From: Candidatus Gastranaerophilales bacterium
Lineage (GTDB): Bacteria > Cyanobacteriota > Vampirovibrionia > Gastranaerophilales > Gastranaerophilaceae
Assembly (NCBI GenBank): GCA_944324315.1
Contig: CALUVW010000016.1
Location: 1 to 48,247 of the forward strand
DNA: 48,247 nucleotides
Direction of reading: 5' to 3'
In this document: in pieces, positions 36,069-44,300 of the stretch
Layout of the letters: each line of letters starts with the position of its first letter
Position numbering within the stretch: position 1 is the first letter of the stretch
The notes under the pieces: generated by a model
The model's input: the letters and a program-made list of their open reading frames with translations, nothing else
What the model was told of the DNA's origin: nothing
Database searches by the model: none
Made by a program: the position numbers and the translations under genes

Positions 36069-36165
36069 ACATTCCCCCGCTTCTCTGTGCATTAAACATA
36101 CTAAATTAAGTAACAAAAAAAAACATTACCCGACTGATTAATATATAAATAAAAAATTGATTAAA

Positions 36166-37050
36166 TTATTCACATTTACATTTCTTATTGCTTACGGGAC
36201 TGCCAAATATTAATCTCAAACCGCCAAATGGTTTTCTCATTGTACAATTTAGCCCTGATGTCATTTCATCAATATTACAAAGAACTTTATTTATTTCATT
36301 AATCGTGCAGCCTAATTGGGGAATTGTCTTGTTTAGCTGACCGGTCATATTTTTAATATTATCGCCGACGACCAAAACATCATTCGTTGCAGAACTCATA
36401 TTGTCCTTTGAAAGCACATCATTAAAGTTACCAGTCATTGAATCTACATTCTGAGAAATCTTAACAAAATTTGAGCTGCTCTCACTTAATGCAGAAGATG
36501 CTTTTACGACATTGGGTTTAACTTCCCCCGCCATAGAATTTAATGTTGCGAATAAATCTCCAAGCGTTTGAACAGTTATATTCAAATTTTTAATTGTTTC
36601 GGCAGCATCAGCTTTCATTGCCTCCAATGACTCGGGATCCTGATTTGCGAGATAAGTTTCAAGTTCAACTGTTGTTTTACCAGCAACACGGTCACCGTCT
36701 TTCAGGTAATATATTGAAGGGTCTTTGGGATAAATAATATCTATATAATCATATTTATTATCATTTCTATCCTTTTCTTTTTTCAAATGAACCGAAATAT
36801 TAACCGGAAGTTTTAAATCCTGAGGATGCAGCTCCATAGTCACAATTGTTGCAGTGTAAGTTTTGTTCGGCCGTACTTTTACAACTCTTCCTATTTTAAA
36901 ACCGTTATAATAAATCGGTGCTCTATTGTGAAATGGTCTTAAATTTTTAAATTCTGCCGTGACATAAGTGTTGCTTCTATAAATATAATAAGATACCGCA
37001 ATAATGATTAATACGCCTGATAAAATTAAGCTTTTATATAAATTATTCAT
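36166..37050 (-). CDS. MCE/MlaD-family lipid-transport protein
   Basis: 294 residues. One N-terminal membrane anchor (about 8-24), an MCE domain (about 30-130; APIYYNGFKIGRVVKV and KDGDRVAGKTTVELE), a helical region (about 140-260) rich in S, N and T, and a Cys-containing C-terminus (NKKCKCE). MlaD-type subunits form periplasmic rings that carry phospholipids between membranes. No ABC permease or ATPase genes (mlaE/mlaF) are in this window. A TAAAAT -10 box ends 7 bases before the ATG, so the mRNA may be leaderless. Confidence 0.85.
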   Translation of the reverse strand: MNNLYKSLILSGVLIIIAVSYYIYRSNTYVTAEFKNLRPFHNRAPIYYNGFKIGRVVKVRPNKTYTATIVTMELHPQDLKLPVNISVHLKKEKDRNDNKYDYIDIIYPKDPSIYYLKDGDRVAGKTTVELETYLANQDPESLEAMKADAAETIKNLNITVQTLGDLFATLNSMAGEVKPNVVKASSALSESSSNFVKISQNVDSMTGNFNDVLSKDNMSSATNDVLVVGDNIKNMTGQLNKTIPQLGCTINEINKVLCNIDEMTSGLNCTMRKPFGGLRLIFGSPVSNKKCKCE

Positions 37051-37109
37051 ATTACAAATTTTATTTTACATAAAATTTAATTACATTCCCGAACAGATTA
37101 ATTTTATAG

Positions 37110-37115
37110 TACAAT
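37110..37115 (+). promoter_or_regulatory. -10 box of the C_GCAxxG_C_C gene (possible leaderless start)
   Basis: TACAAT ends 6 bases before the ATG at 37122. It excludes the in-frame GTG at 37116, which lies before the expected start point. Confidence 0.5.
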
Positions 37116-37121
37116 GTGATT

Positions 37122-37583
37122 ATGGAAAATAAATATTCTAAAAAAGCAGGGGAACTCTTCAGAGAAGGCTATAACTGTGCGCAATCTGTCTTTTGTGCAT
37201 TCTCAGATGAGCTCGGATTTGATTTTGAAACAGCATTAAAACTATCCTCTTCATTCGGCGGCGGAATGGGACGTTTAAGAGAAGTATGCGGAGCCGTTAG
37301 TGCAATGTTTATGATTGCAGGGTTAAAATACGGTTATACAACACCGAATAATGATGAGATAAAAGGAGAGCATTACTCAAGAATTCAAGAACTTGCCGCC
37401 AGGTTTAAAGAAAAACACGGAACAATTATATGCCGGGAACTTTTAGGGCTTGATGTAAAACAAGATAACCCTATACCTTCCAAAAGGACTGAACAATATT
37501 ACAAAGACCGTCCATGTGAGGACATAATTCGGGATGCATCAGAAATAATAGCTGAATATATATCTTCAACAAAATGCTCATAA
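37122..37583 (+). CDS. C_GCAxxG_C_C family redox-type protein
   Basis: 153 residues. The family pattern is complete: GYNCAQSVF, GGGMGRLREVCGAVSAMFMIAG, a Cys in IICRELLG and a final Cys in DRPCEDI. Members are small cytosolic proteins thought to bind a metal or to be split-Soret-cytochrome-like redox proteins, common in anaerobes; the true role is not established. It is divergent from the MCE gene. A possible leaderless start at 37122. Confidence 0.88.
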   Translation: MENKYSKKAGELFREGYNCAQSVFCAFSDELGFDFETALKLSSSFGGGMGRLREVCGAVSAMFMIAGLKYGYTTPNNDEIKGEHYSRIQELAARFKEKHGTIICRELLGLDVKQDNPIPSKRTEQYYKDRPCEDIIRDASEIIAEYISSTKCS

Positions 37584-37644
37584 CTAGTTTGTAACAAAAT
37601 TATAAATAAAATTAAATTACCGTACAGGAGATTATCCTTTATAC

Positions 37645-37650
37645 TATAAT
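37645..37650 (+). promoter_or_regulatory. -10 box of the GH13 gene flanked by an 8-base inverted repeat
   Basis: TATAAT at 37645-37650 lies between TATCCTTT (37633-37640) and AAAGGATA (37662-37669). The symmetric arms around the -10 could be a repressor site. No convincing -35 box. Confidence 0.45.
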
Positions 37651-37769
37651 TACATTATCAAAAAGGATATTAATTTTGATTTTTATAAAAAGACATTACC
37701 TGATTTATTAATTGTAATCAATATATCCGATGTTACAATTAGCAATTATATCAAAGAAGAGGTAACATA

Positions 37770-39806
37770 ATGAAAAAACTTTTAGCAAGTATACTTACAC
37801 TCCTATTTATGTTTAATAGTGCCCCGGCAGTATTTGCAATTAATGCTCCGGTTATTTCTCAAATAACAAAAACGGAAGAAAATCCTATCATACCAACCAA
37901 ATTGGAAAAAGAGATTAAAACTTCGCTTGCTAAAGTTTACGGTGCTGAAAATGTTGATGAAATTTATTCAAATATATTAAAAATTGCACAGGAAACAAAA
38001 GCAAAAAGACCTGCTAGCCTTATTGCAGAAGATTTATCAAGGTCTTCTGACTGGTATAAAGATGAAGTAATTTATATGTTTTACGCTAACCATTTCGGCG
38101 TAAAAAATCCCGACAAAGCAAATACTTTTAAAGATGACATTCACATGTTGGATTACCTTAAAACACTTGGAGTTACAACAATTTATATTCTTCCGTTTGT
38201 CGATTCTCCGATGGAAGATGCAGGATTTGATATACGTAATCCCCGCGGAATAAGACAGGATCTTGGCGGAATGTTTGAATTCCAAAAATTTATATCAGCC
38301 GCAAGACAAAAAGGTTTTAAAATTAAAGCAGATTTAGTACTTAACCACTTTTCAGATCAGCACGAATGGTTTCAACAGGCTCTAAAAGGCGACACTTCAA
38401 AAATTAACTATTTTGTTGTCAGAGAACAAATGCCTGAATACACAAAATACAAAGATGAAAAACTCGGCTGGGTTGCAGAATACAAAGAACCAAACGGAAA
38501 AATTTCAAAAAGAAGAATTATTTTCCCCGAAATAACCGAAAATAATTACAGAAAAGTTACAATCAAAAATAAAGATTACTATTTTTACCACACTTTTTAC
38601 CCCTTCCAACTTGATATAAACTGGAAAAATCCTGAGGTTTTATACTATAACCTTGAAACTATTGCATTTTGGGCAAATCAGGGTGTAGATATTTTCAGAA
38701 TGGACGCAATTCCATACCTGATAAAAGAGGACGGTACTAATGCGGAAAATCTTGAGGAAACCCACAGAATTATAAAAATTCTTAGTGCCTTTATTCAGGC
38801 AGTTGCGCCGCGTTCTGTCATTCAGGCAGAAGCATGCCAGATGCCCAATAAAATTCTTCCGTATTTCGGAACTGAACGTAAAATCAAAGAAAATATAAAC
38901 GGGCAGGAAAAAGAATTAACAAGAACAGATGAAGTGCAGATAGCCTATCACTTTCCCTATATGCCTGCTATCTGGGCATCACTTGTAACAGCTGATAACA
39001 GATATTTCTGGAAAGCTTACAAACAAACCCCGCAAATTCCAACGTCCGCTTCGTGGGCAATATTTTTGAGAGTTCACGATGAACTTACGCTTGAAATGGT
39101 TAACGAAAAAACAAGAGAAATTCTCTTTGAAGATTTAGCACCTAAAGGAGCATCATTTAGAAAAGGATTTGGGATTTCAGGAAGAATGGCAAACTTTTTA
39201 GATAAAAATCCTGACAGGATAGGGATGGCTTTTTCAATATTGATGTCGCTTCCGGGAATTCCTATTATCTACTACGGCGATGAAATAGGTATTCAAAACA
39301 ACTTTGCGAACGCAAACAAAAGTGCAAAACTCCGCGAAGCAAAACAAAAAAATAACAAAAACCTTAAAAATAAAGTAAAAATGCTCAGTTACTTTGACAG
39401 CCGCGACATAAACAGAGGCCCGATAACTCAGAAAACTTTTGAAGACGCGGTTAACCACAAAGGAACATACAACAATAGAGTTTATGAACGAGTAAAACAG
39501 CTTATAAAGGTAAGAAAACAATACCCGGTAATCACGAGAGGGTCGTTTGTAGAACTTAAAACAAAATCACCGGAAGTTTTTGCCTATGTCAGAGCAACTG
39601 AAACAGACAGAGTTGTGGTGATAAACAACCTCTCTGATGACAAAGTTAAAGCAACAGTTATATTCACAGACGACAACTTCGGTAAAAAAGGCAAAGATAT
39701 ATACCTGAAAAACCTTTTAACAGACAAAATGGTTCGTGCACGGGTTGAAAACAAAGAACTCACCGTAAGACTAAACGCTTACGATGCCCTCTGGCTCAAA
39801 ATGTAG
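37770..39806 (+). CDS. Secreted GH13 alpha-amylase-family enzyme (trehalose-synthase-like)
   Basis: 678 residues. Signal peptide about 1-23 (ends VFA), a helical N-terminal region, and a GH13 barrel from about 95. Region I is DLVLNH (188-193). The nucleophile is Asp312 in FRMDAIP, the acid/base Glu354 in QAEACQ, and the third acid Asp437 in RVHDELTLEMV. This last motif and GIPIIYYGDEIG are close to trehalose synthase/amylosucrase enzymes, although the Asn usual before HD is Val here. A C-terminal beta-domain ends the protein. Export suggests action on external or periplasmic alpha-glucans, not trehalose synthesis. GAGG precedes the ATG. Confidence 0.85.
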   Translation: MKKLLASILTLLFMFNSAPAVFAINAPVISQITKTEENPIIPTKLEKEIKTSLAKVYGAENVDEIYSNILKIAQETKAKRPASLIAEDLSRSSDWYKDEVIYMFYANHFGVKNPDKANTFKDDIHMLDYLKTLGVTTIYILPFVDSPMEDAGFDIRNPRGIRQDLGGMFEFQKFISAARQKGFKIKADLVLNHFSDQHEWFQQALKGDTSKINYFVVREQMPEYTKYKDEKLGWVAEYKEPNGKISKRRIIFPEITENNYRKVTIKNKDYYFYHTFYPFQLDINWKNPEVLYYNLETIAFWANQGVDIFRMDAIPYLIKEDGTNAENLEETHRIIKILSAFIQAVAPRSVIQAEACQMPNKILPYFGTERKIKENINGQEKELTRTDEVQIAYHFPYMPAIWASLVTADNRYFWKAYKQTPQIPTSASWAIFLRVHDELTLEMVNEKTREILFEDLAPKGASFRKGFGISGRMANFLDKNPDRIGMAFSILMSLPGIPIIYYGDEIGIQNNFANANKSAKLREAKQKNNKNLKNKVKMLSYFDSRDINRGPITQKTFEDAVNHKGTYNNRVYERVKQLIKVRKQYPVITRGSFVELKTKSPEVFAYVRATETDRVVVINNLSDDKVKATVIFTDDNFGKKGKDIYLKNLLTDKMVRARVENKELTVRLNAYDALWLKM

Positions 39807-39822
39807 AGCGTAGCCGCTCTAC
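39803..39822. terminator. Hairpin at the GH13 stop codon
   Basis: GTAGAGCG-TAGC-CGCTCTAC, a perfect 8-bp stem containing the stop codon, but without a T tract. A second hairpin with the same AGCGTAGC-type core follows at 39865-39883 (AGAAAG / CTTTCT). Confidence 0.55.
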
Positions 39823-39901
39823 CCACCACTCAGGTTTAGCACAAATCTTTGAGGCTATGGCTAAAGAAAGAGCGTAGCTTTCTGTACCATCCAAGCAAAA
39901 T

Positions 39902-40117
39902 TTAATCAAATGTCAACAATTCGATAAGAGATATACCTAATCCGTCTGCAATTTTCTGTAAAACAACTAAACTCGGATTACGTTCAAGACGTTCAATTCT
40001 TCCGATATAAGTCCTGTCAATACCGCAAAGAAAAGCTAACTCCTCTTGTGACAACCCTCTTGTTTCGCGTATTGAGTTTAATTTTTTAGCAAACTTTTCT
40101 AAGACATTGCTTGACAT
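39902..40117 (-). CDS. XRE-family regulator resembling restriction-modification C proteins
   Basis: 71 residues, nearly all a lambda-repressor-type HTH: GLSQEELAFLCGIDRTYIGR, then IERLERNPSL. Size and the RTYI-IER--RN pattern resemble controller (C) proteins of restriction-modification systems. A palindrome CATACAttatttTGTATG covers its own start codon (40115-40132), and a C-box-like GACTATAGTC lies just upstream (40142-40151), which suggests autoregulation. No methylase or nuclease gene is in the window. No clear ribosome site. It may control the divergent micro-ORF at 40358. Confidence 0.85.
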   Translation of the reverse strand: MSSNVLEKFAKKLNSIRETRGLSQEELAFLCGIDRTYIGRIERLERNPSLVVLQKIADGLGISLIELLTFD

Positions 40118-40137
40118 ACAAAATAATGTATGCGGTT

Positions 40138-40169
40138 ATGTGACTATAGTCGACCGCCAATTGGCACAT
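40138..40169. promoter_or_regulatory. C-box-like operator region
   Basis: GACTATAGTC (40142-40151) and GCCAATTGGC (40156-40165) are perfect 10-base palindromes side by side, enclosed by ATGTG (40138-40142) and CACAT (40165-40169). TGTGACTATAGTC is close to the operators known for C proteins. Confidence 0.55.
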
Positions 40170-40283
40170 GCAGTTTTTATATCTAGTCTTTTATATATAT
40201 TAAATTTAATTTTATTTCCTACTTTTAATTGATCTGAAAATTTCATTTTACTGTAAGATATAAATATATAAGGGCTAAAGCTC

Positions 40284-40357
40284 CTTTATCATTTCTCATA
40301 ACTCTACGGCGCGAACTATAAATTTGTCAAACCGATAGAAGAAGGGAGGTGATAAAG
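40284..40357 (+). promoter_or_regulatory. Ribosome-site-sequestering leader structure
   Basis: CTTTATCATTTCTC (40284-40297) is complementary over all 14 bases, counting three G-T pairs, to GGGAGGTGATAAAG (40344-40357), which is the ribosome-binding site of the micro-ORF. The pairing would close translation in the full-length transcript. Confidence 0.6.
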
Positions 40358-40432
40358 TTGATATTTACAGTAAATGTAAAAGAGCTAGCATTATTATTAA
40401 TGATAATACTAACTCTCAAATCAACTAAATAA
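40358..40432 (+). CDS. 24-residue hydrophobic micro-ORF (candidate type I toxin-like peptide)
   Basis: A TTG start 4-8 bases after a very strong GGGAGGTGAT site. Peptide: a short start, then VKELALLLMIILTLKSTK, a single membrane segment with a basic end. Length, hydrophobic core and the sequestered ribosome site match small membrane toxins of type I systems and holin-like peptides. A strong branched terminator follows, so it is its own transcription unit in a gap of 370 bases. No antisense promoter is obvious. It could instead be a leader peptide, but no gene follows on this strand. Confidence 0.55.
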   Translation: MIFTVNVKELALLLMIILTLKSTK

Positions 40433-40475
40433 AGGGGCTTTTAATGGGGCAAGCTGGAACTTGTCCCGCCCTTTT
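40428..40475 (+). terminator. Branched terminator after the micro-ORF
   Basis: GGGGCAAG pairs with CTTGTCCC (one G-T pair), enclosed by AAAGGGGC and GCCCTTTT, then TCTTAT. It overlaps the micro-ORF stop codon. Confidence 0.7.
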
Positions 40476-40488
40476 CTTATATTATAAC

Positions 40489-41577
40489 CTATTTTTTCAA
40501 AATTTCAAGTGCTTTATTATACACCTTTTTCTGCAAAACACCAATGTATGTTGTAACAACCATAGTCACAACAAAATATAAATACGTTGTCTGAACAGGG
40601 TTATAAATCCAGTAAATATCATGGTTTGCACGTTCTGTTATCGGAATTCCGTTTATATGCATAAATATTGCTGTAATTATATACATTACAAGCAGATGAT
40701 TTGCCATTATATGATAGGTTACATTTCCCATATCCTGAACAAATTTTATATCTTTAACGTAAGGATAAAGAATTTTTACAGTAAATAAAGATGCCCAAAT
40801 ACCTGTAAGAGCAGTAATTACAGGCACTATTAACTGGTCGTCAAATCTTGCCCAGACAAGAACATAACTCAATCCAATCCCATGCTCAGGGTCGTAATCT
40901 CTGTTAAACATCCATAAAATTGACTGCAAAACAAACACAGCCCCGAACCACTTTGGAGTGAAAATATTGTAATTATCTTTTATAAAATGTGTGTAAAAAT
41001 ATCCCAAATATACAAAAAACATTGAAAACATTGTTCTTATAACAATAAGCATTAAAGGTGTTACAGGAAAAATCTTAGAAAACGGAATTGCAAGTATACC
41101 GAGAACCGTGAAAAATCCCAGATGAACAAACTTATTTTTTGTAACCGCATTCAATGCCCTGAATACAAACAAAAACGTTATCATAGTCATAAACAACTGG
41201 GTTACAAACCATAATGGACACGACAGGTCAAACTGGTGTCCATTTAAAAACGGAGTAATAAAAAAATTTTTAAAGCTCAAAGGCATTCCCCAGAATTTAC
41301 CGGTCAGCTTGGCAATTAGAATTGTTACACCCATATAAAAAAGGTTATACCAGAAATACGGAACAAGAAGGCTTTTAATCCTGCGTTCAACAAACGCCGC
41401 AACATCAGTTAAATACTTGTCCTTAAACAAACAGCCCGAAATAAAGAAAAACAACGCAAGCTGAAAAGAGTAAGGCGGGAAAATCCCGAGAAGAGAAAAT
41501 TCTAAATGCCCCGACACAACAAGCAAAATCGCCAGTGCCTTTAATACATTCATTTCATTTGAAAACAATTTATCCAT
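40489..41577 (-). CDS. Membrane acyltransferase, family 3 (OafA/WecH-like)
   Basis: 362 residues with about ten membrane helices. N-terminal LKALAILLVVSGH has the His required in this family, and ERRIKSLLVPYFWYNLFY is the usual RR...PY segment. These inner-membrane enzymes acylate surface polysaccharides or other extracytoplasmic substrates. galE is divergent, 65 bases away, which fits a role in surface sugar modification. An extended -10 (TGTTATCAT) ends 7 bases before the ATG and no ribosome site is seen, so the start may be leaderless. Confidence 0.88.
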   Translation of the reverse strand: MDKLFSNEMNVLKALAILLVVSGHLEFSLLGIFPPYSFQLALFFFISGCLFKDKYLTDVAAFVERRIKSLLVPYFWYNLFYMGVTILIAKLTGKFWGMPLSFKNFFITPFLNGHQFDLSCPLWFVTQLFMTMITFLFVFRALNAVTKNKFVHLGFFTVLGILAIPFSKIFPVTPLMLIVIRTMFSMFFVYLGYFYTHFIKDNYNIFTPKWFGAVFVLQSILWMFNRDYDPEHGIGLSYVLVWARFDDQLIVPVITALTGIWASLFTVKILYPYVKDIKFVQDMGNVTYHIMANHLLVMYIITAIFMHINGIPITERANHDIYWIYNPVQTTYLYFVVTMVVTTYIGVLQKKVYNKALEILKK

Positions 41578-41611
41578 ACAACAAATGATAACATAAAGTA
41601 AAAATGTGGTA

Positions 41612-41617
41612 TATAAT
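41612..41617 (+). promoter_or_regulatory. -10 box of galE
   Basis: TATAAT, with ATAACA (41588-41593) 18 bases before it as a possible -35 box. Start point about 20 bases before the ATG, leaving room for AAGGAG. Confidence 0.6.
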
Positions 41618-41642
41618 AAAAAGATTATAAGGAGATATTAAT

Positions 41643-42632
41643 ATGACAATTTTAGTTTTAGGCGGAGCAGGCTACATTGGCTCACATACAGTTTATGAGG
41701 TTATAAACAACGGTGAAGATGTTGTAGTTATAGATAACCTGCAAACAGGACATGAAAAAGCAATTCACCCTAAAGCCAGATTTTACAAAGGGGACATAAG
41801 GGATAGAGAATTTCTTGACAATGTTTTTAAGAAAGAAAAAATTGATGCGGTGATACATTTTGCCGCCTGTTCGCTTGTTGGCGAAAGTATGGAAAAACCT
41901 TTAAAATACTATGATAACAATTTATGCGGTACCAAAATTTTACTGGATTCAATGGTCGCAAACGGGATTGATAAAATAGTATTTTCATCAACTGCGGCAA
42001 CTTACGGAGAACCTGAAAGAATCCCCATACTTGAAACTGACAAAACAGAACCGACAAATACATACGGAGAAACAAAACTCTCTATGGAAAAAATGTTCAA
42101 ATGGGTTGGGCAAGCGCATAATATCAGATATGTTTCTCTAAGATATTTCAATGCATGCGGTGCGCATAACTCAGGAGAAATAGGAGAAGATCATAAACCC
42201 GAATCTCACCTTATCCCGTTAATTTTACAAGTTCCTAACGGTAAAAAAGAATTTATATCTATTTATGGTGATGATTACGATACAAAAGACGGAACCTGCG
42301 TAAGAGATTACATTCACGTAACAGACCTTGCACAGGCACATATTCTTGCCGTTAAATACCTTCAAACAGGCGGACAAAGTGACGTATTTAACCTCGGAAA
42401 CGGCGTAGGTTTTACTGTAAAAGAGGTAATTGAAACAGCAAGAAAAGTTACAGGGCATCCAATACCTGCAAAAATTACACCAAGACGAGCTGGTGACCCT
42501 GCACAACTGATTGCATCAAGTGATAAAGCTAAAAAAATTCTAGGCTGGGAACCAAAACATGATTCGCTTGAAGAGATAATTTCAACTGCTTGGCTCTGGC
42601 ATAAAAATCACCCTGACGGATTTAATAAATAA
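41643..42632 (+). CDS. galE: UDP-glucose 4-epimerase
   Basis: 329 residues, a short-chain dehydrogenase-fold epimerase. NAD-binding GGAGYIGSH (7-15), catalytic SST near 115-117 and YGETK (Y141, K145), then SLRYFNACGA and the UDP-sugar region. It interconverts UDP-glucose and UDP-galactose in the cytosol, feeding polysaccharide synthesis. Distinct promoter and AAGGAG site. A hypothetical gene follows by 17 bases and is probably cotranscribed. Confidence 0.95.
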   Translation: MTILVLGGAGYIGSHTVYEVINNGEDVVVIDNLQTGHEKAIHPKARFYKGDIRDREFLDNVFKKEKIDAVIHFAACSLVGESMEKPLKYYDNNLCGTKILLDSMVANGIDKIVFSSTAATYGEPERIPILETDKTEPTNTYGETKLSMEKMFKWVGQAHNIRYVSLRYFNACGAHNSGEIGEDHKPESHLIPLILQVPNGKKEFISIYGDDYDTKDGTCVRDYIHVTDLAQAHILAVKYLQTGGQSDVFNLGNGVGFTVKEVIETARKVTGHPIPAKITPRRAGDPAQLIASSDKAKKILGWEPKHDSLEEIISTAWLWHKNHPDGFNK

Positions 42633-42649
42633 ATAAATAAGGAAATTAT

Positions 42650-43117
42650 ATGATTACAACAGAAATTTTGGATAAAGATTTTAACAATATTTCTATAAGA
42701 TTCAGCGATAAATGGGCGAGAATTGTGTGCGATGATTATTTATTTGATTTTCTAAATCATCAGAAAGGAAATTCTGCCTTAAAACTTGCCGAATATATAT
42801 TAGCAAAATATCAAGAACTTGCAGCCTGTCCACTACAAATTACAAAGGATTCTCTAACAATAGAAATACTTTTCCATGTATATATGGACTTGCTTTCGAC
42901 TTTATTTTTAATGTCTAAAAGTTCTATCCCCAAAGAACTGTACAAAAAACTTGAAGAGACATTTAAAGAGATAAAACGCCACATGGATGTAATCGACTGT
43001 GGAGAATTGTCCGTTGATACAAACAGACACGTATGGGATGCACTGGAAAAATATCATAAATATATTTATAAACTCTACACTGCAGCAAAAAAAATTGCAA
43101 TTAAAAAGAAAAAATAA
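42650..43117 (+). CDS. Hypothetical helical protein behind galE
   Basis: 155 residues, no family recognised, mostly predicted helical with a Lys-rich end (KKIAIKKKK). No signal or membrane segment; two cysteines (IVCDD, AACPL) in the first half. An AAGGAAA site precedes the ATG, 17 bases after galE. Its stop is 3 bases from that of the convergent GNAT gene. Confidence 0.75.
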   Translation: MITTEILDKDFNNISIRFSDKWARIVCDDYLFDFLNHQKGNSALKLAEYILAKYQELAACPLQITKDSLTIEILFHVYMDLLSTLFLMSKSSIPKELYKKLEETFKEIKRHMDVIDCGELSVDTNRHVWDALEKYHKYIYKLYTAAKKIAIKKKK

Positions 43118-43120
43118 TTT

Positions 43121-43648
43121 TTACAGTACTGAATTACTGACAGTATAGATTAAATGTTTGATATTTTTTCCATGAACATTTTTGACAAATTCTCCTGTTA
43201 TGACTGCTCCGCATTTTTCTGCGACCTTTCTTGAAGTGGTATTTTCAGGACGAATCTCAAAGATTACGGTGTCACGACTTAAATTTTGAAATGCATAATT
43301 AATCATTGCTTTTGCACCTTCTAGAGCATAACCTTTATGCCAAAATTTTTCTTTTAAGATATAACCGATTTCATAATACTCAATGCCGTCAATTATATCA
43401 GGCATTAAGGCTATTTGTCCGATTATTTGTGATGTTTTCTTATCAACTGCGACAAAGTAACCGAGACCATATTTTTTATAATATTCTCTGTTCTTTTTTA
43501 TCCATTTTAGGACATCAATATCATCAAATGTATATTCCCAGGCATACATTACATCCGGATTTTTGAGCATTTCTGCGATATCAGAAAAATCAGCTTCTGA
43601 CATTTGTCTCAATATTAATCTTTCAGTTATGGTAAAAATATCTGTCAT
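43121..43648 (-). CDS. GNAT-family N-acetyltransferase (RimJ/RimL type)
   Basis: 175 residues. N-terminal TERLILRQMSEADF, acetyl-CoA-binding region EIGYILKEKFWHKGYALEGAKAM (the R/Q-x-x-G/A segment here is HKGYALEG), then EIRPENTTSRKVAEKCGA, the usual RimJ-like C-terminal motif. It would acetylate an amine, protein N-terminus or small molecule; target unknown. A TATAAT box ends 6 bases before the ATG with no ribosome site, so the mRNA may be leaderless. Confidence 0.92.
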   Translation of the reverse strand: MTDIFTITERLILRQMSEADFSDIAEMLKNPDVMYAWEYTFDDIDVLKWIKKNREYYKKYGLGYFVAVDKKTSQIIGQIALMPDIIDGIEYYEIGYILKEKFWHKGYALEGAKAMINYAFQNLSRDTVIFEIRPENTTSRKVAEKCGAVITGEFVKNVHGKNIKHLIYTVSNSVL

Positions 43649-43669
43649 TTAACAATTATATAAAAAAAT

Positions 43670-44110
43670 TCAAAACTTTTTAAAGATACCGAATAATTTT
43701 TTTAAGAAATTATGAGATTTTTTCCCGCCGAGCACAGGCGCTATATCACTGTTAGCTTTAGTTTCTTTTAAATCAACGTATGATGCAAGTTTACCGTACA
43801 GTTTTCCGACAGCACTTTGCGCAGATTCAAATATGCCTTCTGACAATTTTTCTGCTGAAACATCTTTGGGAGTAATAAAACAATCAGAAGCTAAACAAAA
43901 TTTATCGTCAAATCTTTTAGATACTATTGTAATATACATATCATTTGCAGGTAAATATTTGTTATCCGGACTCTTATATGTACGAATAGAATCTACTTTT
44001 GAAACATACGCAAGATTATTTAATAATTTTTTGTTATTAAGTTTGCCGGAAATAGTTTCATTTGCATCCCAGCCTGTAAACGTTGTCCAATTTATGCTTG
44101 AGACTTGCAT
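43670..44110 (-). CDS. Hypothetical protein with N-terminal TTFTGW motif
   Basis: 146 residues, no family recognised. The N-terminus (SINWTTFTGWDANE) has an F-T-G motif like that of the AAA ATPase. A cytosolic, Lys-rich sequence with a C-terminal helix (KKSHNFLKKLFGIFKKF) that is basic and amphipathic. No ribosome site; a TATAAA lies just upstream. The gene is downstream of tRNA-Ser on the same strand and may share its transcript. Function unknown. Confidence 0.65.
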   Translation of the reverse strand: MQVSSINWTTFTGWDANETISGKLNNKKLLNNLAYVSKVDSIRTYKSPDNKYLPANDMYITIVSKRFDDKFCLASDCFITPKDVSAEKLSEGIFESAQSAVGKLYGKLASYVDLKETKANSDIAPVLGGKKSHNFLKKLFGIFKKF

Positions 44111-44143
44111 TTAATTTATACCCCAAATACTTAATGCTTAAAA

Positions 44144-44230
44144 CAGAGGGGATGGGATTCGAACCCACGGTGGAATTGCTCCCACACAACCTTTCCAAGA
44201 TTGCACCTTAAACCACTCGGACACCCCTCT
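44144..44230 (-). tRNA. tRNA-Ser (GGA)
   Basis: 87 bases, with a long variable arm (TGTGGGAGCAATTCCAC) as in class II tRNAs. Anticodon loop TTGGAAA gives GGA. Acceptor AGAGGGG pairs with CCCCTCT, discriminator G. CCA is not encoded, unlike the other two tRNAs in the window. Confidence 0.95.
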
Positions 44231-44264
44231 TTGGATTAAAGTTTATTAGACTTATATTTTTATC

Positions 44265-44294
44265 TTATCACAAACATTTATTTCATGCTAAAAT
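44265..44294 (+). promoter_or_regulatory. Promoter of aroA (possible leaderless start)
   Basis: TTATCA (44265-44270), 18 bases, TAAAAT (44289-44294), then 6 bases to the ATG at 44301. Confidence 0.5.
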
Positions 44295-44300
44295 TATTTT

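Noticed and set aside
37633..37669. Inverted repeat around the GH13 -10 box as a proven operator
   Set aside because: Kept only as a low-confidence site: arms of 8 bases at this AT content arise often and no matching regulator is adjacent.
40261..40320. Possible antisense promoter for a type I antitoxin RNA
   Set aside because: AT-rich hexamers occur on both strands, but no pair of boxes with proper spacing stands out on the minus strand, so I could not support an antitoxin RNA.
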